From contig CAKVGK010000002.1 in the NCBI GenBank assembly GCA_934747385.1, positions 124,001 to 188,000 of the forward strand: a stretch of DNA of 64,000 nt, given 5' to 3'. Each line of letters opens with the position of its first letter. Position 1 is the first letter of the stretch. Origin of the DNA: an uncultured Clostridia bacterium. Lineage in GTDB: Bacteria > Bacillota > Clostridia > Christensenellales > UBA1242. Positions 52,453-61,642 of the stretch are shown here, in pieces. Made by a program: the position numbers and the translations under genes. The notes beneath the pieces were generated by a model. That model was not told the DNA's origin, ran no database searches, and saw only the letters and a list, made by a program, of their open reading frames with translations.

Positions 52453-52481
52453 ACAAAAGAATAGTGAATTAGGAGAAAAGA

Positions 52482-53027
52482 ATGATAGACGAAAAATTAT
52501 TTGAACCAATTTTGGACAATGATGAAAAGATTTTAAAAATGTACGCACCAAACAAAAAACGTGCTTGGTTTGGCACAATAGCATGGATTGTGCTTATGGC
52601 ACTTTGGCTTATTCCTTCCACGGTAATTGCGTTTGTTAGTGGCGGAGATGGCGTTATTGCAGGCATATTGTTTGCTGCTTTTGATTTAATGTTTTTGATT
52701 GTTCCAATTGTTTTAATTGCTTTGTGGTGTGGCAAAACAATTTATGCAGTAACAAACAAACGCATTATAATTCGCACAGGTTACATTGGCGTTGATTTCA
52801 AAAGTTTGGAATATCACATGCTTGGCGCAATTGCAGTTAATGTAAATGTGTGGGACAAAATTTTGAGAAGCAACACTGGAAGCATTTCGTTTGGCAGCAT
52901 GTCAAGCCCTTTAACAAACCAGGGCGCTGCAAAATTTGCATTTTTGTTTGTGAATAAACCATACGAAACAAACAAGGAAATTAAAGCAATAATCGATGAA
53001 TATCGATTTGACAAAAAGGCAGAATAA
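52482..53027 (+). CDS. Membrane protein with bacterial PH domain
   Basis: 181 residues: short cytoplasmic N-terminus, two transmembrane helices (WIVLMALWLIPSTVIAFV; GILFAAFDLMFLIVPIVLIALW), then a bPH2-type domain (YAVTNKRIIIRTGYIGVDFKSL). Such proteins sense membrane or bind lipid; role unknown. AGGAG site. Followed by an inverted repeat. Confidence 0.85.
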   Translation: MIDEKLFEPILDNDEKILKMYAPNKKRAWFGTIAWIVLMALWLIPSTVIAFVSGGDGVIAGILFAAFDLMFLIVPIVLIALWCGKTIYAVTNKRIIIRTGYIGVDFKSLEYHMLGAIAVNVNVWDKILRSNTGSISFGSMSSPLTNQGAAKFAFLFVNKPYETNKEIKAIIDEYRFDKKAE

Positions 53028-53056
53028 AACACAAATAATCAGTTTTTAACTGAAAC

Positions 53057-53098
53057 TGGCAAAAAACATTTGCCAAAATTTAAAATTTGTGCTAAAAA
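53057..53098 (+). promoter_or_regulatory. Inverted repeat and probable promoter of rpoZ operon
   Basis: TGGCAAA-AAACA-TTTGCCA (53057-53075), whose right arm contains TTGCCA, a -35 followed at 17 bp by TAAAAA. No T-run follows the stem, so an operator is more likely than a terminator. Confidence 0.5.
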
Positions 53099-53120
53099 TT
53101 AGTAAATTAGAGGAGGAATT

Positions 53121-53318
53121 ATGTTATTTGAACCACCTATTGATTTGTTAGTTGAAAAATTAGGTTGTAGGTACATGGTTGCTGTTGTTGTTGGTGCTCG
53201 TGCCAAGGATTTGGAAAATAAAATCCCAACTCTTTTAAACGGCAGTGCAAACCTTGCAATTGATTATGCAGCAAATGAAGTTGCAAAAGGCGAAGTTGTG
53301 GGGGTTAAATCTAACTAA
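53121..53318 (+). CDS. rpoZ: RNA polymerase omega subunit
   Basis: 65 residues. MLFEPPIDLLVEKLGCRYMVAVVVGARAKDLE (given here by landmarks: IDLLVEKLG, RYMVAVVVGARA) and AIDYAANEVAKGEV fit the short omega of Bacillota, which helps assemble RNA polymerase. GAGGAGG site. TAA overlaps priA ATG by one base. gmk and coaBC, often beside it, are not here. Confidence 0.93.
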   Translation: MLFEPPIDLLVEKLGCRYMVAVVVGARAKDLENKIPTLLNGSANLAIDYAANEVAKGEVVGVKSN

Positions 53319-55495
53319 TGTTTGCACAGGTTGTTGTTGATATTCCCAATGACGCTGTTGACCGAGTTTTTGACTATATCGCACTTGAAAACACGCAAGT
53401 AGGCATGCGCGTTAAAGTCCCTTTTGCTGGCAGATTGGTGTTGGGCTATGTTATTAAATTGACTGAAAATTCACAAGTTGACCCAAGCAAACTTAAAACC
53501 ATTGCAAAAAATTTGGAAAGCACACCAAAATTGTTGCCAGAGATATTGGACTTATGTCAGTTTATATCTCGGCACTTTTTTTTGCGTTTAAGCGATTGCA
53601 TTCGCTTGGCTTTGCCATCGTGCGTTAGGTTGGACACTCAGCACGAACAACTTGAGTTTAATTTGACCTTGTTGCAAGACTTTGAAACAGCAATAAACAT
53701 TGTTGGCAAGCGCGCAAAAAACCAGATTGCCTTGGTTGCTTTTCTCAACGAAAATGCCGAAATTGGCTTTGCCAAAGCGGTTGAGTTGTTTGGCAGGCAA
53801 AGTGTTAACGCATTGGTTGAAAAAGGCATAATTTTAAAAACTGCTTCACGCAAAATACGTGCGCCAGCGGTTGAACAATCAAACGAACAAACAAACATTT
53901 TAACCGAGGCTCAAGCCAAAGCCGTGCAAGCAATGGCTGGGCAAAACAAAACATTTTTGCTTAAAGGCGTAACAGGCAGTGGTAAAACTGAAGTTTATAT
54001 GACAATAATTGAGCAGGCAGTTAAGCAAAACAAAACTGCCATTATGCTTGTGCCAGAAATTTCGCTCACACCACAAATGATGCAGCGTTTTAATAACAGA
54101 TTTCCAAACGACGTGGCAGTGCTTCACAGCAGATTGACCGACGGCGAACGTTTTGACGAGTGGGAAAAAATATTTTCTGGCAAAGCGCACGTGGTTCTGG
54201 GTGCACGCTCGGCCATATTTGCACCAGTCAAAAACCTTGGCGTTGTTGTTATAGACGAGGAACACGATAGTTCATATGTAAGTGAAAACAATCCGCGTTA
54301 TGACGCACACACAGTGGCAGAATTTAGGGCAAGGGCAAACAATTGTCCATTAATTTTGGGCAGTGCAACTCCTTCACTTGAAAGTTACAACAAGGCATTA
54401 AATGGCAGTTATCAACTTGTTGAACTTAAACAGCGCATTAACGGAAGCATAATGCCAGATATAGAAATAGTGGACATGACCAGCGAAGTTATTGACGGAA
54501 ACATGTCGCCATTTTCAAAAAGCCTTGTTGCCAAACTTGATGCTTGCATAAAAGCAAAAAAGCAAGCCATTTTGTTCATTAATAGGCGTGGTTTTGCATC
54601 CTTCGTTATGTGCCGTGAGTGCGGCTATCGTGCAAAATGCGACGATTGCGAAGTAAGTTTGGTTTATCATAAAGAAGACAATCAACTTAAATGTCATTTT
54701 TGCGGCAAAAGATATAGAATGCTAACCAATTGCCCAAATTGCAATAGCAAAAATATTAAATATGGTGCAATTGGCACAGAAAAAATTTGCGAAGAACTCA
54801 CCAACATGTTTAAAGACGTTCCAGTCTTCCGCATGGATAACGACACAACGCGCGGTAAAGACGGTCATAAAAAAATACTGAGCCAATTTTCTCAAACCGC
54901 ACCAAGCATTTTGGTTGGTACACAAATGATTGCAAAAGGGCACGACTACCCACTTGTTTCTTTGGTTGGAATTTTAGATGCGGACATAAGCTTGTATAAC
55001 AGCGATTATAAATCTAACGAGCGAACATTCCAACTTGTAACACAGGTTGCAGGCAGGGCAGGCAGAAAAAACGCAGACGGACATGTTGTTCTTCAAACTT
55101 ACACTCCAAGGCATTATGTTTATCGTTTTGCCCAAAATTATGATTACGAAGGTTTTTTTGCAAAGGAAATTAATGTTCGCCAAACCACAATGTTTCCGCC
55201 TTTCAGCACGATTTTGCGTATATTAGTTAGTTCGGTTAGCGACGAACGAGCAAAGCAAGTTACAAAAACAATTTATGACGAATGCTTAAAATTAAAAGAA
55301 AAATATGGCAAGTCGGTTATGTTTTTGCAGGCTATGCCAGCACCAGTTAAAAAAATTCAAACAAAATATCGCTATCAAATCTTGACCAGATTTGTTCCAA
55401 GTGATACAATAACAGCGGATTTCTACAAAGTAAGCGACCGCATTGAAAAAGACGTAAGCATTTTTGTTGAAACCAATCCTAATAATTTGAGGTAA
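53318..55495 (+). CDS. priA: PriA, primosomal helicase
   Basis: Restarts stalled replication forks. 725 residues: N-terminal DNA-binding domain, SF2 helicase with GVTGSGKTEVY, DEEHDSS, GSATPS, then four zinc CxxC pairs (CREC, CDDC, CHFC, CPNC), GTQMIAKGHDYP and VAGRAGR. All motifs intact. Part of rpoZ-priA-def-fmt-rlmN. Confidence 0.97.
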   Translation: MFAQVVVDIPNDAVDRVFDYIALENTQVGMRVKVPFAGRLVLGYVIKLTENSQVDPSKLKTIAKNLESTPKLLPEILDLCQFISRHFFLRLSDCIRLALPSCVRLDTQHEQLEFNLTLLQDFETAINIVGKRAKNQIALVAFLNENAEIGFAKAVELFGRQSVNALVEKGIILKTASRKIRAPAVEQSNEQTNILTEAQAKAVQAMAGQNKTFLLKGVTGSGKTEVYMTIIEQAVKQNKTAIMLVPEISLTPQMMQRFNNRFPNDVAVLHSRLTDGERFDEWEKIFSGKAHVVLGARSAIFAPVKNLGVVVIDEEHDSSYVSENNPRYDAHTVAEFRARANNCPLILGSATPSLESYNKALNGSYQLVELKQRINGSIMPDIEIVDMTSEVIDGNMSPFSKSLVAKLDACIKAKKQAILFINRRGFASFVMCRECGYRAKCDDCEVSLVYHKEDNQLKCHFCGKRYRMLTNCPNCNSKNIKYGAIGTEKICEELTNMFKDVPVFRMDNDTTRGKDGHKKILSQFSQTAPSILVGTQMIAKGHDYPLVSLVGILDADISLYNSDYKSNERTFQLVTQVAGRAGRKNADGHVVLQTYTPRHYVYRFAQNYDYEGFFAKEINVRQTTMFPPFSTILRILVSSVSDERAKQVTKTIYDECLKLKEKYGKSVMFLQAMPAPVKKIQTKYRYQILTRFVPSDTITADFYKVSDRIEKDVSIFVETNPNNLR

Positions 55496-55497
55496 TT

Positions 55498-55974
55498 ATG
55501 GCAGTAAGAGAAATTGTTCCATACACAGATAATTTTATACGAAAAAAAAGCAAACCAGTTAAAGTTTTTGATGATAAACTTTGGGAATTGCTTGACGACA
55601 TGCGCGAAACAGTTAAATTGGCAAATGGTTCGGGTTTAAGCGCGGTTCAAGTTGGCGTGCTTAAACGTGTTTATGTCGTTTGCATTAATGAAATTTATAT
55701 GGAGTTTATAAATCCAGAAATTTTGTCAACTTCAGGCCAACAAATTCACAAAGAGGGCTGTTTGAGTGTTAAACTTCCTTTTGAATATGTGGAGCGCCCA
55801 CAAACAGTTACAGTGCAGGCTTTTGACCGTTACGGCAATCGCTTCACTTTCACTTGCGAAGGTTGGACAGCGGTTTGTGTTTGTCATGAAACTGACCATT
55901 TGGACGGAATTTTGTACATAGACAAAATTTGCACTCCGCCAAAAGATTTTGTTGACGAGGACGAACAAGAATAA
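55498..55974 (+). CDS. def: Peptide deformylase
   Basis: Removes the formyl group from nascent proteins. 158 residues: GSGLSAVQVG, EGCLSVKLPFEYVERP (metal Cys), and VCHETDHLDGILYID (HExxH as HETDH). Starts 3 bases after priA. Confidence 0.97.
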   Translation: MAVREIVPYTDNFIRKKSKPVKVFDDKLWELLDDMRETVKLANGSGLSAVQVGVLKRVYVVCINEIYMEFINPEILSTSGQQIHKEGCLSVKLPFEYVERPQTVTVQAFDRYGNRFTFTCEGWTAVCVCHETDHLDGILYIDKICTPPKDFVDEDEQE

Positions 55975-56895
55975 ATGAAAATAGTGTTTTTTGGAACTGG
56001 TGATTTCAGCACCAGCATATTGAAAAGTTTGGTTGAAGCAGGCAGGCAAGTGGCTGCTGTTGTTTCACAACCTGACAAGGTTAACGGAAGAAACGGAAAA
56101 GTGAGTTTTTCTTCAATCAAGCAGTTTTGCATTCAAAACAATATTCAACTTTTTCAATTTGAAAAACTCAATCGTGATGGGGAAGAATTGCTTAAATCCC
56201 TTGAACCAGACATTTTTATAACAGCAAGTTATGGGCAAATTATTAGGCAAAACATTCTTGATATACCAAAACTTGGTACTTATAACGTTCACGCAAGTTT
56301 GCTTCCAAAATATCGCGGTTCAGCACCAATTCAATGGGCAATTATGAACGGAGAAACTGTCACAGGTGTAACAATCATGAAAACTGAATTAGGGCTGGAC
56401 AGTGGCGAAATGTATTTGAAAAAGCAAATCAATATTGAACCAGAAGACACTTCATCTAGTGTATTTAATAAATTAGCAACACTAGGTGCAGAGTGTATTA
56501 ACGAATTTTTGAACAATTTTGATTTTTACATTTTGCATGGCGAAAAGCAAGATGAAAGCCAAATGACATATTTCCCAATGATAAAAAAGGAAGACTATTT
56601 GTTGAACTTTAACAACACAACGAAAAGTATACTGAACAAAATTCGTGCATTGGAAAATTGTTATTTTATGTTTAAAAATATGCGCTTTAAAGTGTTGCAA
56701 GCATGCGCATGCAACGGGCAAGGTAAATCAGGGCAAATTTTAAGTTGCAATGCAAAATTTGGCTTTATTGTTGCCACACAAGACGGTGCAATTCAAATTT
56801 TAACCATTCAGCCAGAGGGCAAGCAAAAAATGCCAGCAGCAGCGTACATGAACGCAAACAAATTTAGTTTAGGGGACGTTATTGAAAATTCTTAG
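55975..56895 (+). CDS. fmt: Methionyl-tRNA formyltransferase
   Basis: Formylates initiator tRNA. 306 residues: FFGTGDFSTSIL, LLPKYRGSAPIQWAIMNGE with the folate-binding PKYRGSAP, LGLDSGEMY, and a C-terminal OB fold. The start abuts the def stop. Forms a pair with def. Confidence 0.97.
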   Translation: MKIVFFGTGDFSTSILKSLVEAGRQVAAVVSQPDKVNGRNGKVSFSSIKQFCIQNNIQLFQFEKLNRDGEELLKSLEPDIFITASYGQIIRQNILDIPKLGTYNVHASLLPKYRGSAPIQWAIMNGETVTGVTIMKTELGLDSGEMYLKKQINIEPEDTSSSVFNKLATLGAECINEFLNNFDFYILHGEKQDESQMTYFPMIKKEDYLLNFNNTTKSILNKIRALENCYFMFKNMRFKVLQACACNGQGKSGQILSCNAKFGFIVATQDGAIQILTIQPEGKQKMPAAAYMNANKFSLGDVIENS

Positions 56896-57907
56896 TGATT
56901 ACAGTTTAAAAGAACTTGAAGCAGAATTGGCAGGTTTACCAAAATTTCGTGCCAAGCAGATTTTTGACGCAATTATTCAAGCAAAGGATTTTAATTCAAT
57001 CAATTTGTCGGCAGAGCTCAAAGACAATTTGCAAGAAAATTACATTTTGAAGCCTGTTGAAATTTTCAAGGTTTATGTCAGTCAAGACGGAACAAAAAAA
57101 TACCTTTTAAAATTGCACGACAACAACTTGGTTGAAAGTGTGTTTTTATCGCAAAATTATGGCAACACAATTTGTTTGTCAACACAAGTTGGCTGCAGAA
57201 TGGGCTGCAAGTTTTGTGCCTCAACTCAAAATGGGCTTATTCGCAATTTGTCGGCAGGTGAAATGCTTTCAATTATTGCAACGCTCAACGCCGATAATGG
57301 CAAATGCACTGAACGCAATTTTACAAACATTGTGCTTATGGGCAGCGGCGAACCACTTGATAACTTTGAAAATGTTGTTAAATGGCTTAAACTGATAACC
57401 GAACCAAAAGGTTTTAATGTTAGTGAACGCAACATTTCGCTTTCAACTTGCGGATTGGTGGACAAAATTTACGATTTGGCAAAATTGAATTTTAACATAA
57501 CTCTTTGCATTTCACTTCACGCAACCGACGACGAAACGCGAAAAACAATCATGCCAATTGCTCAACGTTACACTATTGCAGAGATAATTCAGGCAGTTAA
57601 GGTCTATGTTAAAGAAAATAATCGCCGCGTTGTTTTTGAATACTGCCTTATTGATGGTGTTAACAACCGAGAAAAAGACATTGTTGCTTTGAAAAACTTA
57701 ACAAGAGGCTTCAAAAGCCATGTTAATGTTATATGTTTAAACCCTAATGGTGGCAGTTTAAAAGCCACAACCCGCCAGCAAGCAGTTGAGTTTGTTGAAA
57801 AATTAAATGCAGAGGGGGTTAGTGCTACTTTGCGCCGCAGCCAAGGGGACGACATTGCTGGTGCGTGCGGAATGCTTAGAGTTAAACACCTGAACAATAA
57901 TAATTGA
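56882..57907 (+). CDS. rlmN: RlmN, dual-specificity RNA methyltransferase
   Basis: Radical-SAM enzyme making m2A2503 in 23S rRNA and m2A37 in tRNA. 341 residues: CRMGCKFCAST (radical SAM cysteines), GSGEPLDN, SLHA and CGMLR. Both catalytic Cys residues expected (one in CGMLR, one earlier) are present. TTG start with AGGGG; overlaps fmt by 14 bases. TGA stop followed by a terminator. Confidence 0.97.
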   Translation: MKILSDYSLKELEAELAGLPKFRAKQIFDAIIQAKDFNSINLSAELKDNLQENYILKPVEIFKVYVSQDGTKKYLLKLHDNNLVESVFLSQNYGNTICLSTQVGCRMGCKFCASTQNGLIRNLSAGEMLSIIATLNADNGKCTERNFTNIVLMGSGEPLDNFENVVKWLKLITEPKGFNVSERNISLSTCGLVDKIYDLAKLNFNITLCISLHATDDETRKTIMPIAQRYTIAEIIQAVKVYVKENNRRVVFEYCLIDGVNNREKDIVALKNLTRGFKSHVNVICLNPNGGSLKATTRQQAVEFVEKLNAEGVSATLRRSQGDDIAGACGMLRVKHLNNNN

Positions 57908-57924
57908 ATATTTGTAAAATACTT

Positions 57925-57953
57925 AAAAAAAGGACTATAATCAGTCCTTTTTT
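57925..57953. terminator. Bidirectional terminator after rlmN
   Basis: A-run, AAGGACT-ATAATCA-AGTCCTT with Ts; shared with the convergent gene. Confidence 0.85.
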
Positions 57954-57966
57954 CTGTTTAAAATAA

Positions 57967-58416
57967 TTAATTTTCAAAAGTTTCTTCAATGTGAAATCCG
58001 TTCCAAAACACTTCGCAAGACAATTGCTCTGTGTATGAGCAAAGGTAGTTCATTAAACTAATCAATTGTTCGCAAACTTTCAATTCTTTGTCAACATTTT
58101 TCTTGTTGGAATATTTTTTGCAATCTTCCTTGTGCAGAGTGAGAATTGTCTTGCCTGCCTTTTCATTAATCAACAATTTTTTAGCCAATTTACGAATGTT
58201 TGTTCTTGTTTCCTTAACTGATTCGCTAAATTTATCGTCTTTTTCAATTGCTTTGGCAATAACTTCCATTTCGCCACAAAGTTTTGTTAAAATTGCAAGT
58301 TGGTGCACGCTTGTTTCCAACTCGTTAATTTGGTTGATCACGCCAACACACTTATTATAATAATTAAAAACATCATTATTAATGGTTTTTTGTTGTTTTT
58401 TCTTTAACATTTTCAT
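57967..58416 (-). CDS. Hypothetical helical protein
   Basis: 149 residues, Lys- and Glu-rich, predicted helical with likely coiled coil; scattered Cys. No family recognised. GGAG site and a promoter upstream. Confidence 0.7.
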   Translation of the reverse strand: MKMLKKKQQKTINNDVFNYYNKCVGVINQINELETSVHQLAILTKLCGEMEVIAKAIEKDDKFSESVKETRTNIRKLAKKLLINEKAGKTILTLHKEDCKKYSNKKNVDKELKVCEQLISLMNYLCSYTEQLSCEVFWNGFHIEETFEN

Positions 58417-58434
58417 AAATACTCCTACTTAGCC

Positions 58435-58463
58435 AGACTAACATAAAATAGATATTTTGTCAA
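58435..58463 (-). promoter_or_regulatory. Promoter of the gene at 57967
   Basis: Minus strand TTGACA (58463-58458), 17 bp, TAGTCT (58440-58435). Confidence 0.6.
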
Positions 58464-58600
58464 TATTGAATTTTTTTAACTTTGCCTCAAACATAAACAT
58501 TCAACCTATATTTAAAAATTTTATTTGTGTGGTTGAACGCTTAAAAATTGTTTTCTTTTTTTAATATTTGTGATAAACTATAATCAATTAGGAGTTAATT

Positions 58601-59257
58601 GTGAAAAAGATTGTTGTTTCGGCATCAAGTTTGCCAGCGGGCAGAAATATGTCCAGTCAAATTGAATATTTAGAGCGTGTAACCAATTATGGGGCAGACA
58701 TGTATCATTTTGATGTTATGGACGGCATTTTTACAAAATATAAGTCGGTTGACTTTGCGTATTTGGAACAGTTAAAAGAGCGCACCACTTTGCTTTTTGA
58801 TTGCCACCTTATGGTTCAAGAGCCAAACAAAGTAGTTGATAAATACATTAGGGCGGGCGCAAACATCATCAGTTTTCATCAAGAGGTTTTGAACGAGGAA
58901 CAAACGCACAAACTCATTAAACACATAAAACGCAAAGGCGTTATGGCAGGTTTAGCGATTGACCTTGACACAGACATTTCTAAAATAGACCAATTCATTA
59001 ACGAACTTGACGTTGTGCTTATAATGTCAGTTAAAGCCGGCAAAGGTGGGCAGGAGTTCCAAAAGGACGCTTTAACCAAAGTTAAGTATGTTCGCGCCAA
59101 AAATCCAAAAATATTGATTGAGGTGGACGGCGGTGTTAACAACAAAACAGCAGCTCAAGCAGTGCGCGCTGGGGCAGATATTATTGTTAGCGGAAGTTAT
59201 ATTTATAACAACGACGCATATGAGTCAATTCAAAAGTTAAAAGGTAATAATGGATAA
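58601..59257 (+). CDS. rpe: Ribulose-phosphate 3-epimerase family protein
   Basis: TIM-barrel epimerase of the pentose phosphate pathway, 218 residues. FDVMDG, DCHLMV and EVDGGVNN are intact. The phosphate loop, normally VNPGFGGQ, reads VKAGKGGQ, and the loop after MDG reads IFTKYKS rather than FVPN. So it may be Rpe with an altered substrate pocket. GTG start with AGGAG. Overlaps rsmE by 8 bases; a SPOUT neighbour is not the usual rsgA-rpe context. Confidence 0.85.
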   Translation: MKKIVVSASSLPAGRNMSSQIEYLERVTNYGADMYHFDVMDGIFTKYKSVDFAYLEQLKERTTLLFDCHLMVQEPNKVVDKYIRAGANIISFHQEVLNEEQTHKLIKHIKRKGVMAGLAIDLDTDISKIDQFINELDVVLIMSVKAGKGGQEFQKDALTKVKYVRAKNPKILIEVDGGVNNKTAAQAVRAGADIIVSGSYIYNNDAYESIQKLKGNNG

Positions 59258-59954
59258 CAGATATTATTTTGAAAAGCCAAAAAACAGTGAGGAATTAAAC
59301 ATTCCTTTTTCTTTGTGTGGGCAAGAGGCACAGCACTTAATTAAGGTTCGCCGCGCAAAGGTGGGCGACAATATTGTTGCTTTCTGCGGAGATGGTTTTG
59401 ATTATTATTTTAAAATAACAGAAATTTTAAAAGACAAAGTTGCTTTAAAATTGTTAAGCAAGCAGCCTAACAAATCATATAACGCACAAAATATAACCGT
59501 ATATTTGGCAATGATTAAAAATGAAGCCTTGGTTGAAGCAATTGACCATTTGGCAGAATTGAATGTTAAACATGTCAAGCTGTTTAAAGCGGATTTTTCG
59601 GTTGCAACTTTTGATGAAAAAAAGATAGAAAAATTAAAGCAAACAGCCATTCAAGCAAGCAAACAAAGCGAGCGAGCAGACATTATGCAAATTGAAATTA
59701 TTAACAAAAATCAAATCAAAACAGATGCTCCGCAAAACACATTTTTTGCCTATGAAAACTCAACTGGCAAAATTGACACATTTAAAGGCGATTTTGCGCT
59801 CATCATTGGGCCAGAAGGTGGTTTTTCGGCTGAAGAGGTTGAATATTTTTCCTCATTTGCAAAAAATGTTAGTTTAGGCAACACAATTTTGCGTGCTCAT
59901 GTTGCGTGTGTGGCTGGTGTTAGCATGTTAAAGGCGGTGAACAATGAAGGCTAG
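59250..59954 (+). CDS. rsmE: RsmE, 16S rRNA m3U1498 methyltransferase
   Basis: SPOUT-fold methyltransferase. 234 residues: N-terminal PUA-like domain with HLIKVRRAKVGD, SPOUT knot with IGPEGGFSAEEV and the terminal loop LGNTILRAHVA, where most relatives have LGxRILRTETA. TAG stop overlaps the mtaB start by 11 bases. Confidence 0.93.
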   Translation: MDNRYYFEKPKNSEELNIPFSLCGQEAQHLIKVRRAKVGDNIVAFCGDGFDYYFKITEILKDKVALKLLSKQPNKSYNAQNITVYLAMIKNEALVEAIDHLAELNVKHVKLFKADFSVATFDEKKIEKLKQTAIQASKQSERADIMQIEIINKNQIKTDAPQNTFFAYENSTGKIDTFKGDFALIIGPEGGFSAEEVEYFSSFAKNVSLGNTILRAHVACVAGVSMLKAVNNEG

Positions 59955-61197
59955 TGTGGTAACATTGGGTTGCAAGGTTAATGAATATGAAAGTCAATCA
60001 ATAATGAACCAGTTGAAACAAGCGGGTTATGAAATTTTTGAAGGCTTGGTGCCTGCTGACGTCTATGTTGTTAACACATGCGCAGTAACCAACACAGGTG
60101 AACGCAAATCTAAGCAAGTGCTTGCAAAATTAGAAAAATTGAATCCTAGCGCAAAAATTGTTGTGTGTGGCTGCGCCGTACAAAACAATCCAGCCAAATT
60201 TTTAGGCAATCCAAATGTGATTGCATTAACAGGCAACTACGGCAAGCATGTTATTATGGATTTTATTAACAAACAAAACAAACTGCTGCCAGATTTAATG
60301 CACGAAAAATACGACGAAATGCCTCGTCCAATTGAAACTCGCACTCGTCAATACATAAAAATTCAAGATGGCTGCAATTATTTTTGTTCATATTGTCTTA
60401 TTCCTTATGTCAGGGGCAGAAGCCGCAGCCGTGATTTGAAAGATATTTTGGCAGAAATACGCGACACAACTGCCAGCGAAATTGTGCTCACTGGCATAAA
60501 CATGAGTGACTATCGCATAGACGGCAAACTTGCCTTGGCAACGCTGATTAAAGAAGTTGACAAATTGAACAAGCGATTTAGAATTTCTTCAATCGAATGC
60601 AATGTGTTGGATGATGAAATGTTTGAGGTTTTAAAAAATTGCAAAAACTTTTGCCCTCATTTCCATTTAAGTTTGCAGTCTGCATGCAACGAAACTTTAA
60701 AACGCATGAACAGGCGTTACACAATTGAAAAGTTTATTGAAATTACAGATAGAATTCGCAAAGAATTTCCAACTGCTTGCATTTCAACCGACCTTATTGT
60801 TGGCTTTAAGGGTGAAACAGACGAAGAATTTGAAACAACATTCAAAAACCTGCAACGCATAGGCTTTGATTTTATGCACATTTTCCCATACAGCATTCGT
60901 TCAGGCACTGCAGCAAGCAAAATGGGAGGGGATGTTCCAGTTGAGATTGTAAAGCAACGCGAAAAGCGTTTGCAAAAACTCAATGCGGAGTTTAAAGCAA
61001 AATTTTATGCAAAAAATAAAGACACTAATCACAAACTGCTCGTTGAAATTGTTGACGAAAATTATTCAATAGGGTATACTGATAATTATATATACACGTA
61101 TTTGCCAAAACCTCATAGGGTTGGTGAAATTGTTGACGTAACGATTGTTGAACCTTTCAAAAAAGGCATGTTGGCAAATCAATTAAAACAGGAGTAA
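59944..61197 (+). CDS. mtaB: MtaB, tRNA t6A methylthiotransferase
   Basis: Radical-SAM enzyme converting t6A37 to ms2t6A37. 417 residues: N-terminal UPF0004 cluster domain (TLGCKVNEYES, NTCAVTN, CGCAVQ), radical SAM CNYFCSYC and RGRSRSR, C-terminal TRAM-like part. It links functionally to tsaE/tsaB in this window, which make its substrate modification. Last of rpe-rsmE-mtaB. Confidence 0.96.
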   Translation: MKASVVTLGCKVNEYESQSIMNQLKQAGYEIFEGLVPADVYVVNTCAVTNTGERKSKQVLAKLEKLNPSAKIVVCGCAVQNNPAKFLGNPNVIALTGNYGKHVIMDFINKQNKLLPDLMHEKYDEMPRPIETRTRQYIKIQDGCNYFCSYCLIPYVRGRSRSRDLKDILAEIRDTTASEIVLTGINMSDYRIDGKLALATLIKEVDKLNKRFRISSIECNVLDDEMFEVLKNCKNFCPHFHLSLQSACNETLKRMNRRYTIEKFIEITDRIRKEFPTACISTDLIVGFKGETDEEFETTFKNLQRIGFDFMHIFPYSIRSGTAASKMGGDVPVEIVKQREKRLQKLNAEFKAKFYAKNKDTNHKLLVEIVDENYSIGYTDNYIYTYLPKPHRVGEIVDVTIVEPFKKGMLANQLKQE

Positions 61198-61210
61198 AAT
61201 GTAAAGATTT

Positions 61211-61298
61211 AAGGAGAATATTATATCTAGACGATATAAAAATCTCCTTTCCTCTTGCTGAAATGCAAGCATTTATCAATCTAAAAGGAGAATATTAT
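61211..61298 (+). promoter_or_regulatory. Leader with duplicated ribosome site
   Basis: The 14-mer AAGGAGAATATTAT occurs at 61211-61224 and again at 61285-61298, the second being the ribosome site of the HIT gene. The first copy pairs with TCTCCTT (61243-61249) in a hairpin: AAGGAGA/TCTCCTT with inner TTATATC/GATATAA. The same TCTCCTT could pair with the second copy. No T-box or known riboswitch motif seen. Confidence 0.6.
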
Positions 61299-61632
61299 GG
61301 AAGATTGCGTATTTTGTAAAATTAGAATGGGAGAGTTGCCAAGCACAACTTTGTATAAAGATGACGATTTTATGATTATTAAAGACATTAATCCTCAAGC
61401 AAAAGTTCACCTTATTGCCATACCAACTGACCATGTTCCAACCATTGATATGATGACAGACGAAGGCACAGCACTTCTTGGCAAAATTATGGGCAAAATC
61501 AGCCATATGCAAGAGGAACTTGGTCTTACAAACGGCTATCGCCTTGTTATCAACCAAGGTGCAGACGCTGGGCAAACAGTGGGTCATGTTCACATTCATA
61601 TTTTGGGTGGCGAAAAATTAAAAGAATTTTAA
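61297..61632 (+). CDS. HIT-family (HINT) nucleotide hydrolase
   Basis: Histidine-triad protein of the HINT branch, a purine-nucleotide phosphoramidase. 111 residues: CVFCKI with zinc-type cysteines, VHLIAIPTDHVP, and the active-site HVHIHILGG. The gene is preceded by the duplicated ribosome-site leader. It is followed 10 bases on by a GNAT gene. Confidence 0.95.
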   Translation: MEDCVFCKIRMGELPSTTLYKDDDFMIIKDINPQAKVHLIAIPTDHVPTIDMMTDEGTALLGKIMGKISHMQEELGLTNGYRLVINQGADAGQTVGHVHIHILGGEKLKEF

Positions 61633-61642
61633 TTGGTGAATA

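Noticed and set aside
61211..61260. T-box or known riboswitch before the HIT gene
   Set aside because: No T-box sequence (AGGGTGGNACCGCG) or other class signature is present; only the repeat-based structure remains.
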